DNA of 64,000 bases from an uncultured Acidimicrobiales bacterium (lineage in GTDB: Bacteria; Actinomycetota; Acidimicrobiia; Acidimicrobiales; Aldehydirespiratoraceae), in the NCBI GenBank assembly GCA_905480195.1, contig CAJQPN010000040.1:21907-85906 (forward strand), read 5' to 3'. The translations under genes and the position numbers were made by a program. The notes beneath the pieces are model-generated. The model had not been told where the DNA came from, ran no database searches, and saw nothing but the letters and a program-made list of their open reading frames with translations. Shown piece after piece: positions 54,630 through 63,241 of this stretch. How positions within the stretch are numbered: the stretch's first letter is position 1; every line of letters begins with the position of its first letter.

Positions 54630-57600
54630 GTGAGCACCAACGACCCTTCCGATCTCGGCCCGAATCTCTGGATGGCAGACGAGATGCGAGCCCGGTGGGA
54701 GGTCGACCCAAGCTCGGTGGCTCCGCAATGGCGAGCCATATTCGAGACCGAGCCGGCGAATGGTGCAGTCACACCGGAACCCGCGTCGTCTGCCGCCATC
54801 GAAGTCGAGTCGATTGAGGTGACGCGACCAGCGGCAACAATCCCCGAACCCACCCAACAGGCACACACAGAGCCGAAGGTGGCAAAGATCAAGGCGTCGC
54901 CCGCACCACTTCCAGGCGAGACGCCAGCGGCTGGGGCCGCACCAACTGCCACCCGGCCGGCGGGCGAACCGATCCGGGGCGCAGCGGCGCGCATCGTGAC
55001 CAACATGGAGGCGAGCCTCGACGTGCCGACCGCAACATCGTTCCGCCAAGTGCCGGCGAAGTTGTTAGAGGTCAACCGGAAGGTCATCAATGGCTTCTTG
55101 GCTCGCAAGCTGCGCGGCAAGATCTCGTTCACTCACCTGATCGGATACGCGGTGGTTCGCGCCATCGCCGACTCGATGCCAGCGATGAACAACACATATG
55201 CAACGACCCCTGACGGCAAGCCGATGTTGCTGCGAAACGAGCACATCGGACTCGGGATCGCCGTCGATCTCGAGAAGGCCGACGGCAGCCGGACCCTCAT
55301 GGTCCCGTGCATCACGATGGCCGACACCCTCGAGTTCAACGAGTTCGTCGACGCGTACGAAGCACTGATCCGAAAAGCTCGTGACGGCAGGCTCAGCGTC
55401 GACGATTTCACCGGCACAACAGTGAGCCTCACCAACCCTGGAACGATCGGCACGCTGCAGTCGGTGCCGCGCCTAATGCAGGGTCAGAGCCTGATTGTCG
55501 GTGTCGGCTCCATCGAATTCCCTGCGGAGTTCCAAGCCGCAGACCCTGCGACGCTGGCCGATCTCGGGGTCTCGAAGGTGATCACGGTGACGTCGACATA
55601 CGACCACCGGATCATTCAGGGCGCCGAGTCGGGCATGTTCTTGAAGAAGGTCCACGAGCTCTTGCTCGGTGAAGACAACTTCTACATCGATGTGTTCCGT
55701 TCGATGGGCGTGCCGTACGAAGCGGTGAAATGGCGACGTGACATCAACCCCGTCGACCGCGACTCATCGCTGCTCGAGAAGCAGGCCAAGGTCAACCAAC
55801 TGATCAACATGTACCGGGTACGGGGCCACCTGATCGCCGACCTCGATCCGTTGGCTGTCAAGGAACCGATCATGCATCCGGAGCTCGATCCGGCCACCTA
55901 TGACCTGACGATCTGGGACCTCGACCGTCAGTTCCTCACCGGAAGTGCGACGGGGATCTACGCGCGGGTCGGCGGCAAGGAACGCATGTCGCTGGGAGAT
56001 CTGCTCGGTGTTCTGCGGGATGCCTATTGCCGAACTGTCGGCGTCGAGTACATGCACATCCAGGACCCGGCGGAAAAGCGCTGGATGCAGGAGCGACTCG
56101 AGGGAATCGACCACACGGTCGAGCCTGACGAGCAGCGGCACATCCTCGAGCGGCTGAACGCTGCCGAGGCGCTCGAGGCCTTTCTCGGTACGAAGTACGT
56201 TGGCCAGAAGCGGTTCGGCATCGAGGGGGCCGAGTCGACCATCCCGTTGCTCGACGCTCTGCTCACAGCGGCCGCGGACGACGGGATGGCCGAGGCGATC
56301 ATCGGCATGGCACACCGGGGCCGACTCAACGTGCTTGTCAACATTGTTGGCAAAACCTACGGACAACTTTTCTCGGAGTTCGAGAGCCAAGGCGTCGGCA
56401 ACATGACGATGGGCTCCGGTGACGTCAAGTATCACCTGGGTCAGAGCGGCACGTTCACCAGCCGCAACGGCGCCAGTCTGCCGGTGCGACTGGCCGCCAA
56501 TCCGTCGCATCTCGAAGCGGTAAATCCCGTCGTGCTCGGCATGGCGCGCGCTCAGATGGACCTCATCCAGCCCGAGGACGGCTTCGACGAATACCCCGTG
56601 TTACCGCTGCTCCTGCACGGCGATGCAGCCTTCGCTGGCCAGGGTGTGGTTGCCGAAACGCTCAACCTTTCGCAGATTCGTGGCTACCAGGTGGGCGGCT
56701 GCGTTCACGTGATCATCAACAACCAGGTCGGTTTCACGACAGCTCCACACGCCGCTCGGTCATCTCAGTACTCGACCGACGTTGCGAAGATGATCCAGGC
56801 ACCGATCTTCCATGTGAATGGCGACGACCCCGAGGCATGCGTGCGCGTCGCACGGCTGGCCTTCGAGTATCGCCAGGCGTTCAACAAGGACGTCGTGATC
56901 GACATGATTTGCTACCGGCGCCACGGCCACAATGAGGGCGACGATCCGAGCTACACGCTCCCCGAGATGTACCGGCGCATCGACGCGAGAGCGAGTGTCC
57001 GCGAGCTCTACAGCAACTCGCTGCTGAAACGCGGTGACCTCACGCCTGCCGAAGCTGAGGAAGCTGTCGCCGACTTCCGAGCCCGACTCCAGTCCGCACT
57101 CGACCAGACCCGTGAGACGGCTCACAGCGACGACCGAGCACATCCGCCCGTTGCCGGATCGGGCGTACGCCCGCACCTCCACACGGCGGTGGACCGAACC
57201 ACGATCGACACGATCTACGCAGCGCTTTCGTCGAAGCCAGACGGCTTCACGATGCACCCGAAGTTGGCTCAGCAGTTCGCCGTCCGAGACAAGATGTTCG
57301 AGAGTGGCGAGATCGACTGGGCGCTGGGCGAGGCGATGGCCTACGGCAGCCTGCTGCTCGAAGGTACATCGGTTCGACTCGCAGGGCAGGATTCACGACG
57401 AGGCACCTTCAGTCACCGACACTCAACGCTCGTCGATTACGAGATTGGCAGCGAGCACATCCCGCTGACGACACTCGCCGGCGACGACACTCGGTTCTGG
57501 GTCTATGACTCGTTGCTGAGCGAGTACGCAGCACTCGGGTTCGAGTACGGCTATGCGATCGCCAACCCCAACGCGCTGGTCCTTTGGGAAGCCCAGTTCG

Positions 57601-58334
57601 GTGATTTCGCCAACGGTGCCCAGATCATCATCGATCAGTTCATCGTGGCCGCGAAGGACAAATGGGACCAGGACTGCGGACTCGTGATGCTGCTCCCCCA
57701 CGGCTACGAGGGACAGGGGCCCGAACACTCGTCGGCCCGGATCGAACGGTTCCTTTTGCTGGCAGCGGAAGACAACATATCGGTCTGCAACGCCACGACT
57801 GCGAGCCAGTTCTTCCACTTGCTCCGCCGCCAGTCGATGCAATCAGCACCGACCCCGTTGGTGGTGTTCACACCAAAGTCGTTGCTGCGATCGAAGCACT
57901 CGCGATCTCCGGTCGGCGAACTCATATCAGGCACCTTCGAGGAGTTGCTCGGCGATGTCAGCCCACCACCGGCAGACGAGGTCGAACGCGTCATTTTCTG
58001 CTCCGGCAAGGTTGCGTTCGATCTCATGGCCGAGCGCGACAAGCGGGGTGCCAAGGTTGCGATCGCCCGGGTCGAGCAGCTCTACCCATGGCCATTCGAA
58101 GCGGTGAAGCACCAACTCGACACCTTTCCGAACGCCAGGGAGATTCGCTGGGTTCAGGAGGAGCCCGAAAACATGGGTCCGTGGAACGCGATCAAGGGTC
58201 GCCTCTACGAAGCCCATGGCGGTACCCACGACATCCACCGCGTGAGCCGCTTCGAGTCCGGTTCGCCGGCCTGTGGCTCGGCAACCGTTCACGGGCAGGA
58301 ACTCGAGGTTCTGCTCGAAGAAGCGCTCAGTTGA
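54630..58334 (+). CDS. kgd: Multifunctional 2-oxoglutarate decarboxylase/dehydrogenase (fused E2-E1)
   Basis: About 1234 residues, near the 1231 of mycobacterial Kgd. A flexible Pro/Ala-rich N-terminus (PNLWMADEMRARWEVDPSSV start) leads to an acyltransferase E2 domain (about 115-340, TYDHRIIQGAESG) and a ThDP E1 domain (about 370-1234, MAHRGRLNVLVNIVG, HGDAAFAGQG, YRRHGHNEGDDPSYT, LPHGYEGQGPEHSS). It acts at the TCA-cycle 2-oxoglutarate step with partner E2/E3. GTG 54630 is favoured by TATGCT 7 nt upstream; an ATG at 54618 falls inside that -10 box. Confidence 0.95.
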   Translation: MSTNDPSDLGPNLWMADEMRARWEVDPSSVAPQWRAIFETEPANGAVTPEPASSAAIEVESIEVTRPAATIPEPTQQAHTEPKVAKIKASPAPLPGETPAAGAAPTATRPAGEPIRGAAARIVTNMEASLDVPTATSFRQVPAKLLEVNRKVINGFLARKLRGKISFTHLIGYAVVRAIADSMPAMNNTYATTPDGKPMLLRNEHIGLGIAVDLEKADGSRTLMVPCITMADTLEFNEFVDAYEALIRKARDGRLSVDDFTGTTVSLTNPGTIGTLQSVPRLMQGQSLIVGVGSIEFPAEFQAADPATLADLGVSKVITVTSTYDHRIIQGAESGMFLKKVHELLLGEDNFYIDVFRSMGVPYEAVKWRRDINPVDRDSSLLEKQAKVNQLINMYRVRGHLIADLDPLAVKEPIMHPELDPATYDLTIWDLDRQFLTGSATGIYARVGGKERMSLGDLLGVLRDAYCRTVGVEYMHIQDPAEKRWMQERLEGIDHTVEPDEQRHILERLNAAEALEAFLGTKYVGQKRFGIEGAESTIPLLDALLTAAADDGMAEAIIGMAHRGRLNVLVNIVGKTYGQLFSEFESQGVGNMTMGSGDVKYHLGQSGTFTSRNGASLPVRLAANPSHLEAVNPVVLGMARAQMDLIQPEDGFDEYPVLPLLLHGDAAFAGQGVVAETLNLSQIRGYQVGGCVHVIINNQVGFTTAPHAARSSQYSTDVAKMIQAPIFHVNGDDPEACVRVARLAFEYRQAFNKDVVIDMICYRRHGHNEGDDPSYTLPEMYRRIDARASVRELYSNSLLKRGDLTPAEAEEAVADFRARLQSALDQTRETAHSDDRAHPPVAGSGVRPHLHTAVDRTTIDTIYAALSSKPDGFTMHPKLAQQFAVRDKMFESGEIDWALGEAMAYGSLLLEGTSVRLAGQDSRRGTFSHRHSTLVDYEIGSEHIPLTTLAGDDTRFWVYDSLLSEYAALGFEYGYAIANPNALVLWEAQFGDFANGAQIIIDQFIVAAKDKWDQDCGLVMLLPHGYEGQGPEHSSARIERFLLLAAEDNISVCNATTASQFFHLLRRQSMQSAPTPLVVFTPKSLLRSKHSRSPVGELISGTFEELLGDVSPPPADEVERVIFCSGKVAFDLMAERDKRGAKVAIARVEQLYPWPFEAVKHQLDTFPNAREIRWVQEEPENMGPWNAIKGRLYEAHGGTHDIHRVSRFESGSPACGSATVHGQELEVLLEEALS

Positions 58335-58419
58335 TGTCGAGCGTGGTGCTACGCCATCGGCGACCCCAGACAACCTGATCGAACACACGCCCGCCAATCG
58401 GCGGTCTGACGTCGCGACC

Positions 58420-59079
58420 TCAGCGCAATCGGAGACCGGTGATCGTCTCCAGCTCGACGAGCGCTACGTCGGGGTCGACCACCTTGATGGTTTGCATCCC
58501 CATGGCCCGGGCCGGCTTGAGATTGATTCCGAGGTCATCGAGAAACACACAATCAGCCGGGCCGACCCCGAGCCGCTCGCATGCGATCTCGTAGAAGCGT
58601 GGCTCGGGCTTTCGAACACCCACGACGCTCGACTCGATGATCTCGTCGAACAGTGCATGGATCTCGCCGAGAGCCTGGCCATCACCGTCAACCGCCGGTT
58701 GGGCGACCATCGCTTCGGTACCCGAACCAGCGGGGGCCTTGAAGTTGTTGGTGAGCATCGCCGTCTTGAAGTTCGCCGAGCAGCGCCGGAGTGCTTCGAC
58801 CATTGCGGGCCGGATCACACCCCGCAATGCGTCGACGACCCGTTGCGCGTCGACGTCGAAGCCGAGCATCTTCGCCTCGGCCTCGAACAGGTCCTTGAAG
58901 CCAGCGACCGAGACTTCGCCGCGTTCGAAGTGCGCCCACGCGTTGGCATCGGGGTTCGTGGCGTTGATTCGCCGGATGGTGTCGGGAGGCAAGCCCGCTT
59001 CGGCCTCGTAGCGGTTGAAGGCCTCAAACGGACTCGACAGGATCACGCCACCGAAGTCGAAGAGCACTGCTCGGATCAC
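58420..59079 (-). CDS. HAD-superfamily phosphatase
   Basis: 219 residues. Motif I LFDFGGVIL (DxGG variant as in epoxide-hydrolase N-terminal phosphatases), motif II MLTNNFK, motif III Lys in GVRKPEPRFYE and motif IV FLDDLGINLKPAR are present. TAGGGT lies 7 nt before GTG 59079. A weak hairpin CCGCC-AATC-GGCGG (58391-58404) lies between it and kgd. Substrate unknown. Confidence 0.85.
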   Translation of the reverse strand: MIRAVLFDFGGVILSSPFEAFNRYEAEAGLPPDTIRRINATNPDANAWAHFERGEVSVAGFKDLFEAEAKMLGFDVDAQRVVDALRGVIRPAMVEALRRCSANFKTAMLTNNFKAPAGSGTEAMVAQPAVDGDGQALGEIHALFDEIIESSVVGVRKPEPRFYEIACERLGVGPADCVFLDDLGINLKPARAMGMQTIKVVDPDVALVELETITGLRLR

Positions 59080-59086
59080 GTCGGGC

Positions 59087-59092
59087 ACCCTA
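59087..59092 (-). promoter_or_regulatory. -10 box of the HAD phosphatase gene (leaderless layout)
   Basis: TAGGGT on the minus strand, 7 nt before GTG 59079. Confidence 0.55.
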
Positions 59093-59131
59093 ATCACCGG
59101 CACCACGCATGCACATGCTTGACTGGCCTTC

Positions 59132-60256
59132 ATGCCAAAGCACGCCGTCGTGGACGGTTCCAACATCGCAACCGAGAGCCGGACCGAGCCAAGCCTCCAG
59201 CAACTACGGGAGGCCGTGGCCAAGTTCAAGGCCGAGTACGCGTTTGAGATTGTGACCGTCATCGTCGACGCGTCCTTCGAGCACCGGGTGGCGAAGGCTG
59301 AGCAGAAAGCGGCGCGCGCTGCGATCGATACGAATGAGATCATCACGCCACCGGCAGGGGTGATCGGACGCGGCGACACCTTCATCTTGCAGGTCGCCGA
59401 CCGAGCACAGGCTGTGGTTCTCTCCAATGATTCGTTCCAGGAATTCCACGGTGCGTTTGAGTGGCTGTTCGATGAGGGTCGGCTGATCGGAGGAAAGCCG
59501 ATCCCCGGCGTTGGGTGGATATTCGTGCCACGCGCGCCGGTTCGTGGACCGGTGAGCCGCCGTGCTCGAGCGACGGCCGAAGGGGGCGAGTCGAAACGGA
59601 CTGAAGCGAAGAAGCAGCCCGTCAAGAAGGCCACCAAGAAGACCGTCAAGAAGGCCACCAAAAAGACCGCCCAAAGAGCCACCAAGAAGACCGTCAAGAA
59701 GGCCACCAAGAAGACCGTCAAGAAGGCCACCAAAAAGACCCCCGCGACGACGAGGGATCACGCATTGGAGGCAGCCGCGTCCACCAGCCCCGGCTCGAAC
59801 CCCCGGGCGGCTTGGGAGGCCTTCCGATCGCGCCATCCGGAAGGGTCGAGGGTGAAAGCCACCGTCGAAGAGTTCTCATCACACGGGGCGTACGCAGCAA
59901 GCGGTGAAATGACCCTCTATCTCCCGCTTCGGCTCATGGGCGATCCAGCCCCGGCGCGAGTCCGAGATGTCGTGACGATCGGCCAGAGCCGCAGTTTCAT
60001 CATCCACCGGTTCGACGAGGGGCGGCTCGGAATCGATGCAGGGATCATCGCCTTCGAGGGCTCGAGCGGTACGCCGAGAAGGCCAACGGAGACATCCGGG
60101 AAACGACCTCCACGAACGAGAGCGACTGGGGCCGCCAAGAAGGCAACTGCGAAGAAGACAGCCACCAAGAAGACAGCCACCAAGAAGACAGCCGCGAAGA
60201 GGGCGCCAGCAACGAAGAAAACGACGGCGAACAGGGTCCGGGCACCGAAGCGCTGA
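59132..60256 (+). CDS. NYN/Zc3h12a-like ribonuclease domain protein with S1-like domain and lysine-rich tails
   Basis: 374 residues. The N-terminus HAVVDGSNIATES with IVTVIVDASFEHRV, a DTNEIITPPAG block and VVLSNDSFQEF (about 1-140) resembles the NYN/Zc3h12a PIN-like nuclease fold, with acidic residues Asp8, Asp48 and Asp99-region. A linker of five 8-residue KKATKKTV-type repeats follows (about 164-203), then an S1/OB-like domain (about 225-305, GSRVKATVEEF, DVVTIGQSRSFIIHRF) and a Lys/Ala/Thr tail (KKATAKKTATKKTA). It may be an RNA-binding ribonuclease tethered by histone-H1-like tails. Function unproven. Confidence 0.7.
   Translation: MPKHAVVDGSNIATESRTEPSLQQLREAVAKFKAEYAFEIVTVIVDASFEHRVAKAEQKAARAAIDTNEIITPPAGVIGRGDTFILQVADRAQAVVLSNDSFQEFHGAFEWLFDEGRLIGGKPIPGVGWIFVPRAPVRGPVSRRARATAEGGESKRTEAKKQPVKKATKKTVKKATKKTAQRATKKTVKKATKKTVKKATKKTPATTRDHALEAAASTSPGSNPRAAWEAFRSRHPEGSRVKATVEEFSSHGAYAASGEMTLYLPLRLMGDPAPARVRDVVTIGQSRSFIIHRFDEGRLGIDAGIIAFEGSSGTPRRPTETSGKRPPRTRATGAAKKATAKKTATKKTATKKTAAKRAPATKKTTANRVRAPKR
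59621..59740 (+). repeat. Tandem 24-bp coding repeat (five units)
   Basis: Five near-identical 24-bp units (for example GTCAAGAAGGCCACCAAGAA...) encode KKATKKTV-like octapeptides inside the NYN-S1 protein. A shorter 15-bp repeat encoding KKTAT occurs at 60161-60190. Confidence 0.9.
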
Positions 60257-60324
60257 CTCGCTTCGGCTCCGATCCCGACCGAGGGCGCTGGCTTTGGCCA
60301 GGGCCTTCGCCGTTTTGTGCCCGA

Positions 60325-60330
60325 TAGCCT
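60325..60330 (+). promoter_or_regulatory. -10 box of ettA (leaderless layout)
   Basis: TAGCCT, 8 nt before ATG 60339. Confidence 0.4.
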
Positions 60331-60338
60331 CGACGGTC

Positions 60339-62039
60339 ATGGCAGCGCAGTTCATCTACACCATGCACAAGGTCGGCAAGTTCATTCCGCCGAACCGGGA
60401 TGTGCTGAAGGACATCACACTCTCGTTCTTCCCAGGAGCGAAAATCGGTGTTCTGGGTCCGAACGGCGCCGGCAAGTCGACGCTGCTCAAAATCATGGCA
60501 GGCATCGATACCGACTACACCGGTGAGGCCAAGCTCGGCGATGGCTACACGGTTGGCATGCTTGAGCAGGAGCCCGAACTCGATCCCACCAAAACAGTGC
60601 TCGAGAACGTCATGGACGGCGCCGGTGAAGCATCTGCCCTGCTTTCCGAGTACGACCGGGTGCTTGCGGCGTGGAGCGACCCCGACGCCGATTTCGAAAA
60701 GCTCGGCGCCAAGCAGGCCGATCTCGAATCCAAGATCGACGCAATCGGCGCCTGGGACCTGCAGCGAACCGTCGAGATCGCTATGGACGCGCTCCGCACA
60801 CCGCCGGGTGACTGGAACGTCGACAGCCTGTCGGGCGGCGAGATCCGACGAGTGGCGTTGGCTCGCCTGCTCCTCGCCAAACCCGATCTGCTCTTGCTTG
60901 ACGAACCGACGAACCATCTCGATGCCGAGTCGGTTGCGTGGCTCGAGCGAACCCTGCAGGACTACACCGGCACGGTCGTGGCGGTGACACACGATCGCTA
61001 CTTCCTTGACAACGTCGCGGGTTGGATCCTCGAACTCGATCATGGACGGGGTTACCCGTTTGAGGGCAACTACTCGGGTTTCCTCGAGCAGAAGGAAGCT
61101 CGCATCGTGCATGAGAAGCGCGACGACGACAAGCGCAATCGAACGCTCAAGCGCGAACTCGAATGGGTCCGTATGGCGCCAAAGGCTCGTCAGTCGAAGG
61201 GCAAGGCCCGTCTCGCTGCCTACGACAAACTGCTCGAGGAGGCGAAAGCCGCCGAGGGTCGCGCCGATGATCTATCGATCATCATCCCGGCCAACAAGCG
61301 ACTGGGTGATGTGGTGATCGAAGCCGAGCACATCTCCAAGGCCTTCGGAGACAAGTTTCTCGTCGACGATTTCTCCTTCACGTTGCCGCCCGCCGGCATC
61401 GTCGGAGTCATTGGCGCCAATGGCGCTGGCAAGTCCACCCTCTTCAAGATGCTTATCGACGAGTACGAAGGCACCAACGACCCGGTCGCAGCACCCGACT
61501 CCGGTTCCATCCGACTCGGGGCCACCGTGCAACTTGGCTATGTCGATCAGAACCGAACGCTTGATCCGCAGAAGACCGTCTACGACGAGATCACCGGGGG
61601 CGTCGATCACCTCGAGATCGGCGGGCGCGAAATGCACGGCCGTTCGTACGTTGCATCGTTCAATTTCAAGGGGCCCGATCAGCAAAAAATGGTCGGCAAC
61701 CTGTCCGGCGGCGAACGCAACCGTGTGCACCTGGCCAAGGTTCTCAAGGAGGGCGCCAACGTCCTTCTGCTCGACGAACCGACCAACGACCTTGACATCG
61801 ACACGCTGCGAGCGCTCGAGGATGCCATCGAGGCATACGCAGGCTGCGCGGTCATCGTTTCGCACGATCGGTGGTTCCTCGACCGAGTCGCGACCCACAT
61901 CGTCGCCTTCGAGGGCGACTCGCAAGTTCGGTGGTTCGAGGGGAACTTCAGCGATTACGCCGAGTACCGAAGGCGCGAACACGGGGTTGATGCGATGCGC
62001 CCACATCGAATCAAGTACAAGCCCGTCACCCGAGGATGA
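60339..62039 (+). CDS. ettA: Energy-dependent translational throttle EttA (ABC-F)
   Basis: 566 residues with two ABC domains (Walker A GPNGAGKSTLL and GANGAGKSTLF; signatures LSGGEIRRVALARLL and LSGGERNRVHLAKVL) and the arm and P-site linker (KRNRTLKRELEWVRMAPKAR). The start MAAQFIYTMHKVGKFIPPN is the EttA hallmark. It gates the ribosome according to energy state. The upstream frame is noncoding. Confidence 0.95.
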   Translation: MAAQFIYTMHKVGKFIPPNRDVLKDITLSFFPGAKIGVLGPNGAGKSTLLKIMAGIDTDYTGEAKLGDGYTVGMLEQEPELDPTKTVLENVMDGAGEASALLSEYDRVLAAWSDPDADFEKLGAKQADLESKIDAIGAWDLQRTVEIAMDALRTPPGDWNVDSLSGGEIRRVALARLLLAKPDLLLLDEPTNHLDAESVAWLERTLQDYTGTVVAVTHDRYFLDNVAGWILELDHGRGYPFEGNYSGFLEQKEARIVHEKRDDDKRNRTLKRELEWVRMAPKARQSKGKARLAAYDKLLEEAKAAEGRADDLSIIIPANKRLGDVVIEAEHISKAFGDKFLVDDFSFTLPPAGIVGVIGANGAGKSTLFKMLIDEYEGTNDPVAAPDSGSIRLGATVQLGYVDQNRTLDPQKTVYDEITGGVDHLEIGGREMHGRSYVASFNFKGPDQQKMVGNLSGGERNRVHLAKVLKEGANVLLLDEPTNDLDIDTLRALEDAIEAYAGCAVIVSHDRWFLDRVATHIVAFEGDSQVRWFEGNFSDYAEYRRREHGVDAMRPHRIKYKPVTRG

Positions 62040-62061
62040 ACCACTGATCGTCATCGACGGC

Positions 62062-62277
62062 GTGCCCGCCGAAGCCCGAGGCGACATCGAGCTGCGTTAC
62101 GCAAACCGTTCGATCGTCCACGCGGCCGACAACCTCATCGTCGAGATCCTCTCCGCTCAAGAGGCTGCGCGTGAGACTGTCACAATGGTCACTTCTGATC
62201 GCGGCTTGATCGAACGCCTCCCTGGAGAGGTTCGAATCGAAGGGTCGAACTCTTTCCAAAGCGTCGTCGGTTGGTGA
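62062..62277 (+). CDS. Short NYN/YacP-like fragment
   Basis: 71 residues from GTG 62062; in-frame similarity continues back to CTG 62044 (LIVIDGVP). ELRYANRSIVHAADNLIVEIL, VTMVTSDRGLIERLP and SNSFQSVVGW match the C-terminal half of YacP-type NYN nuclease domains. The N-terminal half with the first acidic residue is missing, so it may be a remnant or a minimal protein. It starts 4-22 bases after ettA. 62278-62393 holds nothing recognisable. Confidence 0.5.
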   Translation: MPAEARGDIELRYANRSIVHAADNLIVEILSAQEAARETVTMVTSDRGLIERLPGEVRIEGSNSFQSVVGW

Positions 62278-62393
62278 GGTCCCGAAACCGCACTCCCCCG
62301 CCATCGCAACGACATCGCACATCCACCAGCACGTCGCTGTGAACGGGGGCTGGCGCCCCCTGGATCGTCTCCACCGAGTGCGCCGACGAGCGA

Positions 62394-62399
62394 TACGGT
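62394..62399 (+). promoter_or_regulatory. -10 box of cysQ (leaderless layout)
   Basis: TACGGT, exactly 7 nt before GTG 62407; excludes GTG 62398, which lies inside the box. Confidence 0.6.
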
Positions 62400-62406
62400 G
62401 CCGTCC

Positions 62407-63159
62407 GTGATCGATGACCACCGACTCGCAGCGCAACTCGCGACCGAAGCTGGCACTCTCCTCGTTGAGCTCCGCGCCCGGCTCCACGCTCAAGGCGCTC
62501 CACCGTCGCTCTTGAAGGACGAAGGAGACCGCCGAGCCCACGAGTTCCTGATGGAACACCTCCAGGCAGCGCGCCCCAACGATGCGATCCTCAGCGAGGA
62601 AGGAAAGGACGACTTGGCCCGCCTCGATGCCGAGCGGGTCTGGATCGTGGACCCCCTCGACGGCACTCGAGAGTTCGGAGAGGTACCGCGAACCGACTGG
62701 GCAGTCCATGTTGCGCTCGTCGTAGACCAGGTTCCGATCGGTGGGGCTGTTGCGCTTCCTGGACTCGGGGTGACCCTCAGCACTGCCGACCCGGCTCGCC
62801 TCCGGTCAGAGCCGAATCCGACGCCCCGAATGATCGTGAGCCGCAGCCGACCACCGGCGGCGGCACTGCATGTCGCCGAATTGCTCGGTGCCGACCTCGT
62901 CGAGATGGGCTCGGCTGGGGCGAAGGCCATGGCGGTCGTTCGCGGGGAATGCGAGATCTACGCGCACAGCGGCGGCCAGTACGAATGGGACTCGTGTGCG
63001 CCGGTCGCTGTCGCCGAGGCGGCCGGCTGCCATGTCAGTCGAATCGACGGATCGCCGCTTCGTTACAACCAGCTCGACGTCTACCTACCAGATCTGCTCG
63101 TGTGTCGACCCGAATTGGCCGAGCCTGCACTTGCGGCACTGGCATCGTTCCAGGATTGA
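62407..63159 (+). CDS. cysQ: 3'(2'),5'-bisphosphate nucleotidase/inositol monophosphatase family (CysQ-like)
   Basis: About 250 residues. Metal sites are ILSEEGKDD, WIVDPLDGTREFGE and YEWDSCAPVAVAEAAG, as in the FIG/IMP phosphatases; CysQ of actinobacteria has this form and removes PAP in sulfate assimilation. GTG 62407 is taken as the leaderless start. Inositol phosphatase activity is a possible alternative. Confidence 0.82.
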   Translation: MIDDHRLAAQLATEAGTLLVELRARLHAQGAPPSLLKDEGDRRAHEFLMEHLQAARPNDAILSEEGKDDLARLDAERVWIVDPLDGTREFGEVPRTDWAVHVALVVDQVPIGGAVALPGLGVTLSTADPARLRSEPNPTPRMIVSRSRPPAAALHVAELLGADLVEMGSAGAKAMAVVRGECEIYAHSGGQYEWDSCAPVAVAEAAGCHVSRIDGSPLRYNQLDVYLPDLLVCRPELAEPALAALASFQD

Positions 63160-63241
63160 GTCGAGCGCTCGAACTCCTCACGGCTCGGAACCGTCCTGTG
63201 CACAGGTTGGTACCAGCCGTCGGGCTCGCAACACTGGGGGT

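Noticed and set aside
58391..58404. Hairpin between kgd and the HAD gene as an intrinsic terminator
   Set aside because: The stem is only 5 bp and no T tract follows on either strand.
59621..59740. Regular 24-bp repeats considered as a CRISPR array
   Set aside because: Units are directly adjacent without spacers and encode an in-frame lysine-rich linker.
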